A stretch of DNA of 64,000 bases from Comamonas phosphati (GCF_014637085.1 NZ_BMEU01000021.1:19283-83282), one strand, 5' to 3'; numbered from the stretch's first letter, positions 41,260-50,755 are shown. Made by a program: numbers and translations. The notes: generated by a model not told the origin, from the letters alone.

Positions 41260-41663
41260 GCCATACAGGCATCGAAACAGCGCTGTGCGCTGCGGTTGAA
41301 CTGACCGCCTGAACTGACCGCCTGTGCCGGGCCTGCGCCGGTTGTGCCGGGCCCGTCCGCTGGTCGTGGCCGGCTGCGTTCGGCCAGACGCAGGCATTCA
41401 AGTTCCGGTAAGCCGATCCAATGGACTGCTCATGTCATCCGCAGCCACCTTCAGTGCAGTGCGTGTAGATCATGGTCGCGGATACGTCGCTGCAGCATGG
41501 TCAGGAGCGCCTCCACTGTGGATACATCTATTTCCTTGACTTGACGCATGCCACTTTGCAGGGCTGGCCGCAGCACAAAGAAGCACTTCCGGTAGAGGTG
41601 AGATTTCTCGGGTGCGGTACATCGGGTATGGTGAGCAGCGTAAACCACAAAAGGAATCGTCCG
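41260..41663. other. Intergenic region
   Basis: About 400 bp. Overlapping short frames on both strands have no recognisable content. The direct repeat GAACTGACCGCCT occurs twice near 41,300. Nothing else is seen. Confidence 0.35.
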
Positions 41664-41810
41664 GTGCCAAAACCAAACTACCAATTCGAAAAACGACAAC
41701 GCGAGCAAGAGAAGAAGAAAAAGAAGGCCGAGAAGGCTCAGCGGAAAGCTGTAGCGTCCGAGGGAACTTCGCCAAATGTGGCGTCTGAGGTGCTGCAGGA
41801 AAGCAAGTAG
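41664..41810 (+). CDS. Small Lys-rich protein (PKPNYQFEKRQRE family)
   Basis: A 48-residue highly charged protein with a GTG start and AAGGAA eight bases upstream. PKPNYQFEKRQREQEKKKKK, then AEKAQRK, is a short motif I recognise from many proteobacterial small proteins of unknown function. A longer in-frame start would add 64 residues with no similarity and was rejected. It may bind nucleic acid, judged only from charge. Confidence 0.7.
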   Translation: MPKPNYQFEKRQREQEKKKKKAEKAQRKAVASEGTSPNVASEVLQESK

Positions 41811-42043
41811 CTAAGGCGAGGTGGTGTGCCGCTGTGATTTTTGAGGGCCTCGGCTGCTGTGCTCCGGCAGCACACCTGGCCAGTCAATCAAGCAGGCCGC
41901 TTGCGACGTCGGCTTATCTCCAACCTTAAGTCGCAGCTTTCGCCGTGCCTGACCGATGGCCGGCATCCACAAAACAGCGCAAAGCAATGGCGTAGCCAGC
42001 GCCTGCGGCTATCAAAGCCGTAGTGATCTTGCCCCCCGTAGTC

Positions 42044-43951
42044 TCAGGACGCCTTGTGCCGCAACCGGCCCCACATGCGCTGCGTGCCCAGGGCCTGGGC
42101 CAGCTTGGCGTCCAGCGGCAGGGGCTCGCCGTGCAGGCGGGCGGCCAGCAGTTCGCCGCACAGCAGGGACAGCGTGAGGCCGCGCGAGCCCAGGCCGGTC
42201 AGCGTCCACAGGCCCGGCAAGTCTCCTGCAGTCCGGCCCACCGGGCCGACCACGGGAATGCGGTCGTAGGCCGCGCAGCGCACGCGCGACCAGGTGGGCG
42301 GCAGCTGCGGGGCATCGAAGAACGAATCCAGCGCCGGCCGGCAGGCGGGCAGCAGGGCGGCGAGCTTGTCGGCATTGCCGGCATGGGCGCCGCGCTGGTC
42401 TTGCGGCGAGGGCGGAAGGTCGGTGACATCGCGCTCGAAGGTCGAGCCCATCACCCACTGGTGGCCGTGCTCCTGCCCGGCGCTGTCCGGGCCCGGAAAG
42501 TCCGGCACCAGATTGCCGTTGCCGTTCACGGGAAACGGCGGCATAGCTGCCCGCGTGGCGGGGGTGTGCTCGGCCACGCTGACCTGGCCGCGGATGGGCT
42601 GTATCTCCCATTGGCCGGCTTCCAGGCCGCTGGCCTGCAGCAGGCCTGTCGTGGCCGGACCCAGGGCCAGGACCACCATTTCCGCCTGTGCCAGCACCTG
42701 GTCCTGGGCGTCCAGGGCCTGCCAGGTGGAGGCTGCGGTTGGCTGCAGCCGGGCCACTTGAGCGTGGCCCTGCCATCGGATTCCAGGTGCTGCCAGCAGT
42801 GCCCGGACCAGGCGGGCAGGGCGCACCCAGCCGGCCTGCACATGCCAGACGGCCTGGCTGTCGTCCGTCAGGCGGGCAGCGGCCAGTTGATCGGGCTGGG
42901 CGGGATGGCTCCATTGCCGGCCGTTGAGTTGCAGCCCAGACTCCGGGCTGAGCCAGGCGGGCGGCAACTCGGCGGGCTGGTTCAGGTCATGCTCAAGCAC
43001 GCCGCTGTGTGCCCAGTCCACGCCGGATTCCAGGGCGTGGCCGGCGCTCAGCTGCTGCAGGGTCTGCAAGCTGGTGCGCACGCCGCTGCGCGACAGGCGC
43101 GAGAGCACGCTGTCGTCGGGCGAGACATGGGGGCAGAACAGGCCGGCCGGCAGGCCCGAGGCGCCGCTGGCCGGCGCTTCGCCGGCATCGAGCACGGTGA
43201 CCTGCCAGCCGCGCCGCGCCAGGCTGGCGGCCGCGGCCGCGCCTGCCAGGCCTGCGCCCAGCACCAGGCAGCGCGCCGGGGCGGCGATGGGCGACGGTAG
43301 CCCGTCATCGCGATGGCGTGGCTCCCAGCGCGGGTTGAAACAGGCCGAAAGGGAAGGCTGGCCGGCTGGTGTGTGGATTTCAAAACCCAGCCGGGCCAGG
43401 CTTTGCCGCACTTCGTCGCCAATGTTCGCTGCGGCCAGCAAGGTGCCGCGGCGGCAGTGCCGGGCCAGGTTCTTCAGCGCCTCGGGGCTCCACAGCTCGG
43501 GGGCGGCACCGGGCGAAAAGCCGTCCAAACCGTCCAGATAGACGCTGTCGGCCGTGAGCTGCTGCTTGCGCAGCATGGTCTGGGCATCACCGACGTAGAG
43601 CGTGAGCAGCACCTGGCCGTTCTCGAACGAGAGCCGGTGCACGCCGGGCAGCAGGCCCCACCACTGCGCGGCCAGCGCTTCGCCAAGAGGGCGCAATGGA
43701 CTGTCAGCAGGCAGGGCGCGCAGCAGGTCTTCGGCCGAGGCGGGAGAGGCTTCGATCGCGACGAAATGCAGCAGGCGCGGCCGCATGGGGTCGGCCTTCC
43801 AGGCGGCCCAGGCGGCCAGGAAGTCCAGCCCCGGGCCGAAGCGGGTCGCCAGGATGCGCCACTGCGGTGCGCCGGCCCAGGCCGTCGGCAGGCCGCAGCC
43901 GCCGAGGCAATCCGGCGCTGGCAGGGGGAGGGGTGGCGGGAGTGCTGGCAA
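42044..43951 (-). CDS. mnmC: Bifunctional tRNA 5-methylaminomethyl-2-thiouridine enzyme MnmC
   Basis: Completes the mnm5s2U wobble modification. The 635-residue protein has the N-terminal methyltransferase (FVAIEASPASAEDLLRAL, LDGLDGFSPGAAPELWSPE) and, from about residue 230, an FAD-dependent oxidoreductase (CLVLGAGLAGAAAAASLA, ASGLPAGLFCPHVSPDDSVLS). The C-terminal FAD motif is WTLTGLGSRGLTLSLLCGELLAARL, quoted by part. Start ATG lies 9 bp after the stop of the TRIC gene, so the two are probably co-transcribed behind the glycine riboswitch. The N-terminus is Pro-rich and its exact start is uncertain. Confidence 0.92.
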   Translation of the reverse strand: MPALPPPLPLPAPDCLGGCGLPTAWAGAPQWRILATRFGPGLDFLAAWAAWKADPMRPRLLHFVAIEASPASAEDLLRALPADSPLRPLGEALAAQWWGLLPGVHRLSFENGQVLLTLYVGDAQTMLRKQQLTADSVYLDGLDGFSPGAAPELWSPEALKNLARHCRRGTLLAAANIGDEVRQSLARLGFEIHTPAGQPSLSACFNPRWEPRHRDDGLPSPIAAPARCLVLGAGLAGAAAAASLARRGWQVTVLDAGEAPASGASGLPAGLFCPHVSPDDSVLSRLSRSGVRTSLQTLQQLSAGHALESGVDWAHSGVLEHDLNQPAELPPAWLSPESGLQLNGRQWSHPAQPDQLAAARLTDDSQAVWHVQAGWVRPARLVRALLAAPGIRWQGHAQVARLQPTAASTWQALDAQDQVLAQAEMVVLALGPATTGLLQASGLEAGQWEIQPIRGQVSVAEHTPATRAAMPPFPVNGNGNLVPDFPGPDSAGQEHGHQWVMGSTFERDVTDLPPSPQDQRGAHAGNADKLAALLPACRPALDSFFDAPQLPPTWSRVRCAAYDRIPVVGPVGRTAGDLPGLWTLTGLGSRGLTLSLLCGELLAARLHGEPLPLDAKLAQALGTQRMWGRLRHKAS

Positions 43952-43960
43952 TGGAAGCCT

Positions 43961-44626
43961 TCATTCCCAGCGCTGCTGATAGGAGAACACGGGCAGGCGC
44001 CACTTGAAGCGTATGGCGGCCAGGCGAAAGCCCAGGCCGCCCGCAAAGCACACGGCGGTGCTGATGTTGGAGCTGACCTCCAGCGCGCGCAGCGACAGGA
44101 ACAGTAGGCAGACCGTGAGCGAGACGCTGGCGTACAGCTCGCGCCGGAAGACCACGGGCACCTGGTTGCACAGCACGTCGCGCAGAATGCCGCCGCTGAT
44201 GCCGGTGATCATGCCGGCCATGACCACCACCACGGCGGGGTAGCCCAATTCGAGGGCCACATTGCAGCCGATCAGCGAGAACGCGATCAGGCCCATGGCG
44301 TCGAGGAACAGGAACACCTGCTTGAGCCGGTGCATATGGCGTGCGATCACCGTGGTCAGCAGGCCGAAGGAGATCACGAGGTAGACGTATTCGGGGTGCT
44401 GGGTCCAGCCTATGGGGTAGTGGCCCAGCACCATGTCGCGGATGGTGCCGCCGCCCAGGGCGGTGACGAAGGAGATCACGGCCACGCCGAAGATGTCCAT
44501 GTTGCGGCGGCCTGCGGCCAGCGCGCCGGCCATGGCTTCGGCGGCGATGGCCACCAGATAGATCACCAGCATGACGGTGAACTGCGAGAACTGGAAGGAA
44601 TCCAGCAAGGAAACAGAAGGAAGCAT
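43961..44626 (-). CDS. TRIC/UPF0126-family membrane protein, probable glycine transporter
   Basis: Seven-helix membrane protein of about 221 residues with two homologous halves. Each has the family motif: TALGGGTIRDMVLGHYPIGW in the first, TGISGGILRDVLCNQVPVVF in the second. E. coli YadS and YicG are relatives, and YadS has been linked to glycine uptake. The gene lies directly behind a tandem glycine riboswitch, which strongly supports glycine as substrate or signal. The ATG was chosen at MLPSVSLLDS; the reading frame open upstream runs into the riboswitch. Confidence 0.9.
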   Translation of the reverse strand: MLPSVSLLDSFQFSQFTVMLVIYLVAIAAEAMAGALAAGRRNMDIFGVAVISFVTALGGGTIRDMVLGHYPIGWTQHPEYVYLVISFGLLTTVIARHMHRLKQVFLFLDAMGLIAFSLIGCNVALELGYPAVVVVMAGMITGISGGILRDVLCNQVPVVFRRELYASVSLTVCLLFLSLRALEVSSNISTAVCFAGGLGFRLAAIRFKWRLPVFSYQQRWE

Positions 44627-44674
44627 GACGGTCCGATGGGGGAAACCACGACATCCGGCGGGATGCATGGCGTG

Positions 44675-44876
44675 CCTCTCCCGCTGTCCTTTTACCTGAG
44701 AGTTGCGCGCGCAAGCCTTTGCGCACTTGCCCCTTCGGTGAGCCCTGCAGGTCTTGGCCGCGGGCTGCTCTCCAGTTGGCGAATCCTTCCTGCGGTACTT
44801 CGTGCCTGAGCGATTATGGGAGTTTGCGCCTTCGGCGGGAGCCGCATGCTGGTGGCAAGCGCTCCGCTCTCCCGCA
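44675..44876 (-). promoter_or_regulatory. Tandem glycine riboswitch
   Basis: On the minus strand two aptamers follow each other. The first runs from GCGGGAGAGCGG through CCGCCGAAGGCGCAAAC to CGCTCAGGCACGAAGTACCG. The second runs from CTGGAGAGCA through CACCGAAGGGGCAAG to CTCTCAGGTAAAAGGACAG. Both carry the conserved GGAGAG, CCGAAGG-x-GCAA and CTCAGG-(C/T)A blocks. It ends about 50 nt before the TRIC gene. Tandem forms usually act as glycine ON switches for breakdown or transport; the direction of control here is inferred. Confidence 0.92.
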
Positions 44877-44974
44877 GGAAAGCCGCGATTCTAGCCAATC
44901 GGGCGGCTGTTTTGCCAGCAAAAAGCCCCATGGCCGGGCAAGCCTTGGGGCGGGGGGCAAAGTGCCGTATCTCG

Positions 44975-45247
44975 TTACGCGCTGGGCGGGACGTAGCCCG
45001 CCGCGGCGTCTGCGCCGCCGCCGAAGAAGTGGTTTTCCATCTGGCGGGCCAGGTACTGGCGGGCGCGGGCGTCGGCCAGGTTCAGGCGGTTTTCATTGAC
45101 GAGCATGGTCTGGTGCTTGAGCCAGTCGGCCCAGGCCTGCTTGCTCACGTTTTCGAAAATGCGCTTGCCCAGCTCGCCGGGGTAGGGAGGGAAGTCCAGG
45201 CCTTCGGCGTCAACGCCCAGCTTGATGCAGTGAACAGTACGTGCCAT
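44975..45247 (-). CDS. yggX: Fe(2+)-trafficking / oxidative damage protection protein YggX
   Basis: 90 residues, the standard length. [27 protein letters not shown] carries the conserved Cys7 region (quoted by part), followed by [21 protein letters not shown] and [14 protein letters not shown]. The family protects iron-sulfur proteins from oxidation and influences labile iron. Single gene, divergent from the sulfate-binding protein across about 140 bp. Confidence 0.96.
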   Translation of the reverse strand: MARTVHCIKLGVDAEGLDFPPYPGELGKRIFENVSKQAWADWLKHQTMLVNENRLNLADARARQYLARQMENHFFGGGADAAAGYVPPSA

Positions 45248-45389
45248 CTATGCAGTCCTTGTCAGTGATTCAGATGTTTTGGATATAACAAACTGAAATC
45301 TTATTGGTTTGAGTTTTAAAAGCGTGGTTGAAGAATGCAGGGCAACGGAACACAGATCCGTTATCCATTCCTTCAAAGAACACGGTCAC

Positions 45390-46439
45390 ATGAAAAATCG
45401 CCGCCACTTTATCAAGTTTCCCGTTGCCGCCAGCCTGATTGCCGGCTTGACCCTGTCGGCCTTGCCCGCATTGCCGGCTTTGGCTCAACCCCAGGCGGCG
45501 GTGCAGCTGCTCAATGTCTCCTACGATCCGACGCGCGAGCTGTACGTGCAGTACAACCAGGCCTTCGCCAGGCACTGGAAGGCCACGAATGGCCAGGATG
45601 TGAGCATCAAGCAGTCGCACGGCGGCTCGGGCAAGCAGGCGCGCTCCATCATCGACGGCATCGAGGCCGACGTGGCCACGCTGGCCCTGGCCGGCGACAT
45701 CGATGCGCTGGTCAAGAACGGCAACGTCAAGCCCGAATGGCAAAAGCGCCTGCCGCACAACAGCGCGCCCTACAACTCCACCATCGTGTTTCTGGTGAAG
45801 AAGGGCAATCCCAAGGGCATCAAGGACTGGGACGACCTGGTCAAGCCCGGTGTCCAGGTGATCACGCCCAACCCCAAGACTTCGGGCGGCGCGCGCTGGA
45901 ACTACCTGGCCGCCTGGGAATACGCCAAGCGCAAGTACGGCGGCCCGGATGGTGGAGATCGGCAGGCCAAGGATTTCATCACCAAGCTCTACAAGAACGT
46001 GCCCGTGCTCGACACCGGCGCACGCGGCGCCACGGTGACCTTTGTGCAGCGCGGCCTGGGCGATGTGCTGCTGGCCTGGGAGAACGAGGCCTATCTGGCG
46101 CTCAAGGAGTTCGGCCCCGAGAAATTCCAGATCGTCGCGCCTTCGCTGTCCATCCTGGCCGAGCCTTCGGTGGCCGTGGTCGACAAGGTGGTGGACAAGA
46201 AGGGCACGCGCGCCGTCGCCGAGGCCTACCTCAAGTACCTGTACTCGGAAGAGGGCCAGCGCGTCGCCGGCAGGAATTTCTACCGCCCCACGGATGCCAA
46301 GGTGGCGGCCGAGTTCAGCGCGCAGTTCCCCAAGCTGGAGCTGTTCACCATCGACCAGGCCTTCGGCGGCTGGGCCGCGGCCGACAAGGCGCACTTTGCC
46401 GACGGCGGCAGCTTCGACCAGATCTACGCCAGGAAGTGA
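45390..46439 (+). CDS. Sulfate/thiosulfate ABC transporter periplasmic binding protein
   Basis: Binds sulfate for CysTWA-type ABC import. 349 residues with a signal peptide ending LPALAQ. The motifs [47 protein letters not shown] and [19 protein letters not shown] are those of Sbp/CysP. The start [10 protein letters not shown] lies within an open frame that begins upstream; it is the typical N-terminus. No cysT, cysW or cysA genes follow, so the permease is elsewhere. An AT-rich 5' region suits CysB-type control, not proven. Confidence 0.93.
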   Translation: MKNRRHFIKFPVAASLIAGLTLSALPALPALAQPQAAVQLLNVSYDPTRELYVQYNQAFARHWKATNGQDVSIKQSHGGSGKQARSIIDGIEADVATLALAGDIDALVKNGNVKPEWQKRLPHNSAPYNSTIVFLVKKGNPKGIKDWDDLVKPGVQVITPNPKTSGGARWNYLAAWEYAKRKYGGPDGGDRQAKDFITKLYKNVPVLDTGARGATVTFVQRGLGDVLLAWENEAYLALKEFGPEKFQIVAPSLSILAEPSVAVVDKVVDKKGTRAVAEAYLKYLYSEEGQRVAGRNFYRPTDAKVAAEFSAQFPKLELFTIDQAFGGWAAADKAHFADGGSFDQIYARK

Positions 46440-46520
46440 AAGCGCGAACAGGTTCTCGGGCCGGTTTTTTTGCGCCGGCGGCCTCAACTTCCAGCGCCGG
46501 CGGCCGATACTCCAGACAAG

Positions 46521-46871
46521 ATGAAGCCACACTACCTGCCCCGAATCCTTGCCATCTTGCTGCTGCCCGCCGTGCTGGCCGGCTGCAAGATCGAAGACGT
46601 GCCAGGCCTTGGCCCCGATCCGCGTGCCGTGGCGCGCGAAGCCGAAGCCAAGGCCGTTGGCGGCGCCTGTCGCCACGCCATGCGCGGCCTGGAGGACTGC
46701 TATGTGCTCAACCCCAAGGCGCCCAAGGCCCTGGTGTTCGCGGGCTGGAAAGACATGGACGAATACATGCGCGCCAACAAGATCGAAGGCGTGCCCTCGG
46801 TGCTGAGTCAGAGCGCCCCGGAAAAGCGCACCGCGGAGCCGGAGGGCGCCGCCGGCCGCAATCGCAGCTAG
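46521..46871 (+). CDS. Hypothetical lipoprotein
   Basis: 116 residues. The signal sequence ILAILLLPAVLAGC ends in a lipobox (LAGC). The mature part contains two Cys (ACRHAMRGLEDCYVLN) that could form a disulfide, and VFAGWKDMDEYMRANKI. I do not recognise the family. It starts about 80 bp after the sulfate-binding protein gene and ends just before a bidirectional terminator. Confidence 0.7.
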   Translation: MKPHYLPRILAILLLPAVLAGCKIEDVPGLGPDPRAVAREAEAKAVGGACRHAMRGLEDCYVLNPKAPKALVFAGWKDMDEYMRANKIEGVPSVLSQSAPEKRTAEPEGAAGRNRS

Positions 46872-46886
46872 CCTGGCTCAAGCAAC

Positions 46887-46922
46887 AAAAAAACCGTGGT
46901 GCTCTCACACCACGGTTTTTTT
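46887..46922. terminator. Bidirectional terminator before rlmD
   Basis: Stem AAAAAAACCGTGGTG / CACCACGGTTTTTTT, with T-runs on both strands. Confidence 0.9.
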
Positions 46923-46937
46923 CCCGGCAGGCCTGAT

Positions 46938-48464
46938 TTATTCCGCGCGCTCGAACACGGCCATGCTTTCCACATGGGCCGTGTGCGGGAACATGTTGAC
47001 CACACCCGCGGCCACGCAGCGGTAGCCGGCCTGGTGCACCAGCAGACCGGCATCGCGCGCCAGCGTGGCGGGGTTGCAGCTGACGTAGACGATGCGCCTG
47101 GGGAAATGCCAGCTCTCGTGCCCCTCCGGCAGGGACTGCAGGGGCGGCAGCTCGGGGGCTGGCTCCTGGCCTTCGACGGGCTCGGGACGCGGGGCGCCGG
47201 TGCGGATCTGGTGGATGTCGGCCAGCGCCTTGGCCAGCGCGAAGGCGCCCTCGCGCGGGGGATCAACCAGCCACTTGTCGGCATTGCCGTCGGCGATCAG
47301 CATGGCCGGCGTCATCTCGAACAGATTGCGCGCCACAAAGCCCGTGGGCGCCAGCTTGTCGCCTTCGGCGCGCCGGGCGTTGTTGGCCGCGTAGTTCTCG
47401 TGCGAGCGCTGCACCAGCGTGTCCGAGCCTTCGATGCCCAGCACTTCGCGGGCCATGGTGGCAATCGGCAGCGTGAAGTTGCCCAGGCCGCAGAACCAGT
47501 CGATCACGCGTTCGCTCTTTCGCGCATCCAGCAGGCGCAGCGAACGCGTGACCAGCACGCGGTTGATGTGCGGATTGACCTGGGTGAAGTCCGTGGGCTT
47601 GAACGGCATGGTGATGCCGAAGTCCGGCAGGCCATAAGACAACGGGTTCGACCGCTGCGCATCGCTCTGCTCCATCAGGTGCACGGTGTCAGGGCCCTTG
47701 GGCTGCAGCCACCACTGCACATCGTGCTGCGCGGCAAAGTCGCGCAGGCGCTGGCGGTCGCCGTCGGACAGCGGCTCCAGGTGGCGCAGCACCAGCGCCG
47801 TCACGTCGTCGCCGCAAGCCACTTCGATCTGCGGGCAGGTCTCGCGTGCGTCCAGGCCGGCGATCAGCGCGCGCAGCGGCATGAGCATGGCATCCATGTG
47901 GGGCGGCAGGATCTTGCAGACCTCCATGTCGGCGATGTAGCGGCTCTTGCGCTCATGGAAGCCGACCAGCACCTTGCCCTTCTTGGCCACATAGCGCACC
48001 GACAGGCGGGCGCGGAAGCGGTAGCCCCAGGCCGGTCCCTCGATGGGGCGCAGCAGCGTCTCGGGCTTGACCTTGGCCAGGTGCCACAGATTGTCTTCGA
48101 GCACGCGCTGCTTGATGGCCACCTGGGCGGCCACGTGCAGGTGCTGCATCTTGCAGCCGCCGCAGGCGCCGGAATGCAGGCCGAAATTGGGGCAGCCGGG
48201 CGTCACGCGCTGGGAGGATTCGCGGTGGATCTCGGTCAGCGTGGCCGCTTCCCAGTTGTTCTTCTTGCGATGGGTATTGGCGCTGACGATTTCGGTGGGC
48301 AGGGCGCCGTCGATGAAGACGACCTTGCCATCGGGCTTGCGCGCCACGCCCTGCGCGTCCATGTCCATGGACAGCACTTCCAGCCAGCCCTCGGGCAGTG
48401 CGGAGGCATCAGACTGGGCTTCGGGCAGGGTTTCAGGAATTTTCTTGTCGCGGGGTTCACTCAT
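46938..48464 (-). CDS. rlmD: 23S rRNA (uracil(1939)-C(5))-methyltransferase RlmD
   Basis: Methylates U1939 of 23S rRNA. 508 residues. The N-terminal TRAM-like domain is followed by iron-sulfur cysteines ([18 protein letters not shown], plus EVCKILP). The SAM-binding core has [16 protein letters not shown], and the catalytic Cys/Glu motif is [12 protein letters not shown]. An insert of about 25 residues ([17 protein letters not shown]) interrupts the methyltransferase domain before the catalytic motif; its first part is the peptide made by a known palindromic repeat. Confidence 0.94.
   Translation of the reverse strand: MSEPRDKKIPETLPEAQSDASALPEGWLEVLSMDMDAQGVARKPDGKVVFIDGALPTEIVSANTHRKKNNWEAATLTEIHRESSQRVTPGCPNFGLHSGACGGCKMQHLHVAAQVAIKQRVLEDNLWHLAKVKPETLLRPIEGPAWGYRFRARLSVRYVAKKGKVLVGFHERKSRYIADMEVCKILPPHMDAMLMPLRALIAGLDARETCPQIEVACGDDVTALVLRHLEPLSDGDRQRLRDFAAQHDVQWWLQPKGPDTVHLMEQSDAQRSNPLSYGLPDFGITMPFKPTDFTQVNPHINRVLVTRSLRLLDARKSERVIDWFCGLGNFTLPIATMAREVLGIEGSDTLVQRSHENYAANNARRAEGDKLAPTGFVARNLFEMTPAMLIADGNADKWLVDPPREGAFALAKALADIHQIRTGAPRPEPVEGQEPAPELPPLQSLPEGHESWHFPRRIVYVSCNPATLARDAGLLVHQAGYRCVAAGVVNMFPHTAHVESMAVFERAE
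47171..47186. repeat. PEPVEG-type palindromic repeat inside rlmD
   Basis: CTTCGACGGGCTCGGG encodes (minus strand) PEPVEG. This resembles the widespread dispersed repeat built on CCTTCGACAAGCTCAGG, which yields RPEPVEG peptides when it lands in genes. It is in frame and lies in a loop. Confidence 0.5.
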
Positions 48465-48555
48465 GGTGGCCCGATTGTCTCAGGCCGCCCCATATCCGAG
48501 AGCCGGCCACGGCATAAAAACCCGGGCCGCCAGCGGATTCGCATGCTCCGTCTGG

Positions 48556-48633
48556 CTTTTTTGATAGCGGGTTGCGCTTGTTTGATGAATGGTTCCAGCA
48601 TATTCATGCTTGAAATCCATGCCCATCAAGCGC
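48556..48633. repeat. Imperfect hairpin repeat upstream of rlmD
   Basis: TTTTTTGATAGC, then GCGCTT, is answered by AAGCGC at the far end, with GATG/CATC and ATGG/CCAT inside. GATAGC next to GCGCTTG resembles the element in the pgsA terminator region. Confidence 0.4.
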
Positions 48634-48647
48634 CAGGCACTACGCTT

Positions 48648-48959
48648 TCAGAAGCGCTGCTCCGCGCGTGCGCGGCCCTGGCGGCCGGTTCTGGCCTGGG
48701 CCAGCTGGGCACGTTCGGCGATCAGATTCACCTCGGTGGTGCAGTTGAATTCGTCGCGCGAAAACACCATGGTGGCGCCGGACGCCAGCTTGGGCACGGT
48801 CAGGTGCAGCGGCAGCGACAGGTCCACGGGAGCGCGGTTGGAGCGGTAGATCAGCTCGTTGCCGGGCGCATAGACAAAGTAGCAGGCGGCCGACGCGGCC
48901 TGTGCCAGCGCACAGGCCGACAGCAGCACAGCGGTGCGCATGGCGGTTGCAGCAGTCAT
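48648..48959 (-). CDS. Hypothetical exported protein
   Basis: 103 residues. A clear signal peptide (AVLLSACALAQAASA) is followed by ACYFVYAPGNELIYRSNRAPVDLSLPLHL (quoted by part), a beta-rich segment with VFSRDEFNC, and a basic tail (RTGRQGRARAEQRF). The two Cys could form a disulfide. AGGGAGA stands before the ATG. I recognise no family with confidence. It is divergent from the epimerase-like gene. Confidence 0.75.
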   Translation of the reverse strand: MTAATAMRTAVLLSACALAQAASAACYFVYAPGNELIYRSNRAPVDLSLPLHLTVPKLASGATMVFSRDEFNCTTEVNLIAERAQLAQARTGRQGRARAEQRF

Positions 48960-49156
48960 GTTTCTCCCTTTCTCCATTTTCCCTATTGGATGGGCGCCAT
49001 TATGGTTCAGCCGCGGCCCGGCGCGGTGCAAGCATCTCGGCCTTTTCGCCGGTCGTAAATTGTTGTATTGATAGAAATGCCGCTTCAATGCCGAGGCGAT
49101 CGACAAGCTCCCGGGAGCCGGCATGCTCCCCTTGGCAAACGGCGAAAGGAAAGACC

Positions 49157-50038
49157 ATGCGTATCCTGATCTGCGGCGGCACCGGCTTTCTGGGCCGGCA
49201 TATCGTGAATGCCTTGATACACGCCGGCCACGACCCCGTGGTGCGCAGCCGCCACTCCGACCCGGCGCTGGACTTCGCCCAGGCCACCACCGTGGAAGCC
49301 TGGCTGCCCCATCTGCAGAACGTGGATGCCGTGGTCAATGCCGTGGGCGCGCTGCGCGATACGCCCGCCCGGCCGCTGGACATGCTGCACACGGCCGCGC
49401 CCATGGCGCTGTTCGACGCCTGCGCCCAGGCCGGCATACGGCGCGTGGTGCAGGTTTCGGCCCTGGGCGTCCATGAGGGCGACACGCGCTACGCCAGCAC
49501 CAAGCGGGCGGCCGATGCCCATCTGCTGGCCTTGAATGCGACGGGCCGGCTCCATGGCGTGGTGGTGCGGCCCAGCGTCATCTTCGGCGCGGGCGGCGCC
49601 AGCACCGAGCTGTTCCTGGCCCTGGCCAGGCTGCCGGTCCTGCTGCTGCCCCAGGCCGTGCGCGACAGCTTCATACAGCCCGTGGCCGTGCGCGACCTGG
49701 CCGATGTGCTGGCCCGCATGGCCGTGCACGATGCGCCGGCCGGCATCGTCAACCTGGGCGGTCCAGAGCCCGTGGCGCTGGGCAGCCTGATCGCCAGCCT
49801 GCGCACGCAAATGGGCCTGGGCCCGGCCATGGTGGGCTCTCTGCCACAGTGGGCCAGCGTCGCCAGCGCCAAGATCGGCGACCGCATCAGCATCCTGCCC
49901 TGGTGCAGCGAAACCCTGGCCCTGCTGCAACACAGCAGTGTCACCGATCCCCAGACCCTGGCCGACCTGCTGGACCGCGCCCCCGTGCCGCCGCAGCGCC
50001 TGTATGCCACCCTGCCCGGGAAGGGGCGCAAGTCGTGA
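49157..50038 (+). CDS. NAD(P)-dependent epimerase/NmrA-like (NDUFA9-type) protein
   Basis: Atypical short-chain dehydrogenase of 293 residues. The Rossmann motif ILICGGTGFLGRHIVNALI binds NAD(P). VVNAVGAL, VQVSALGVHEGDTRYASTKRAAD (with the Y-x-x-x-K pair YASTK) and VVVRPSVIFGAGG follow. The set resembles the complex-I-associated NDUFA9 subfamily, which often lacks catalytic activity, although YxxxK is retained here. AAAGGAAAG precedes the ATG. The substrate is unknown. Confidence 0.85.
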   Translation: MRILICGGTGFLGRHIVNALIHAGHDPVVRSRHSDPALDFAQATTVEAWLPHLQNVDAVVNAVGALRDTPARPLDMLHTAAPMALFDACAQAGIRRVVQVSALGVHEGDTRYASTKRAADAHLLALNATGRLHGVVVRPSVIFGAGGASTELFLALARLPVLLLPQAVRDSFIQPVAVRDLADVLARMAVHDAPAGIVNLGGPEPVALGSLIASLRTQMGLGPAMVGSLPQWASVASAKIGDRISILPWCSETLALLQHSSVTDPQTLADLLDRAPVPPQRLYATLPGKGRKS

Positions 50039-50229
50039 GCTGCGCCATGCATGCCGGCCCGGCACTGGTCCGGCCGGCCACGGCCCTGTTGTTCGAGGCG
50101 CACCGATTCGGATCAGCTCGATGGCCCAGTGAGCGAGCGGGGAGGGCTGAGTCGAAGTAGGGTCTTTGCCAGCGCGCCGGGGCGGCCTTCGAGACAATAA
50201 GCTTCCAATGCGCCCGAAGGAGCGAAGTC

Positions 50230-50652
50230 ATGACTCCCATCCCTCGTTGGTCTTCCAGCATGAGCGTGAAGGATCCATTGCTGGACGCCCAGCACATTGA
50301 GCTTCTGGAGATATGCCGGTCCATGCAATCCGACTTGGAACGGGAAGGGCCGCAGGGCTGGACCTTTCTGCAAAGGCTTGACGAATTTGCGTTCTTGCTG
50401 AGGGCGCATGACGCTGCGGAGGCCAGTGCTTTGCGGCGGCGTGGCCAGGATTTGCCGTATGGCCTGCATGCGCAGCGGGCTTCGGCGCTGCGGGATATCG
50501 AGGCACTGGCCAGCAATTCCCATTCCGAGAAGTTCGATCCCGTCGTGATGCAGTATGTGCTTTGTGGCTGGATCCAGTACCATTTCGATGCCCGGCAGGG
50601 GGAGGCCATGCGAATCGAACCAGACAGGGGCCCCCAGTCTTGGTCGTCGTGA
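50230..50652 (+). CDS. Hemerythrin-like protein with incomplete iron ligands
   Basis: 140 residues. PRWSSSMSVKDPLLDAQHIELL matches the start of a bacteriohemerythrin (quoted by part). His22, His60, Glu64, His80 and His118 align with five of the seven di-iron ligands. The second His of the H-x3-H pair is Ala84, and the last Asp position is Gln123, though Asp120 is near. It may bind one iron or none, or use other ligands. It lies near a small lipoprotein and the siderophore receptor. Assignment rests on the N-terminal motif and ligand spacing. Confidence 0.65.
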   Translation: MTPIPRWSSSMSVKDPLLDAQHIELLEICRSMQSDLEREGPQGWTFLQRLDEFAFLLRAHDAAEASALRRRGQDLPYGLHAQRASALRDIEALASNSHSEKFDPVVMQYVLCGWIQYHFDARQGEAMRIEPDRGPQSWSS

Positions 50653-50755
50653 ATTCGATCAAGGTCTGGCCAGGCTCGCGAACAATGATTTACAAATCGC
50701 AGGCGGCGATCCACATAGACTCGGCGGGCATGTCTGCTTGAAAGGAACAATGACA

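Noticed and set aside
41451-41708. Minus-strand frame ending DLHALH
   Set aside because: Opposes the better supported Lys-rich small gene and has no clear ribosome site or family resemblance.
50113-50229. Small gene between the epimerase-like and hemerythrin-like genes
   Set aside because: Frames here lack a ribosome site and recognisable content.
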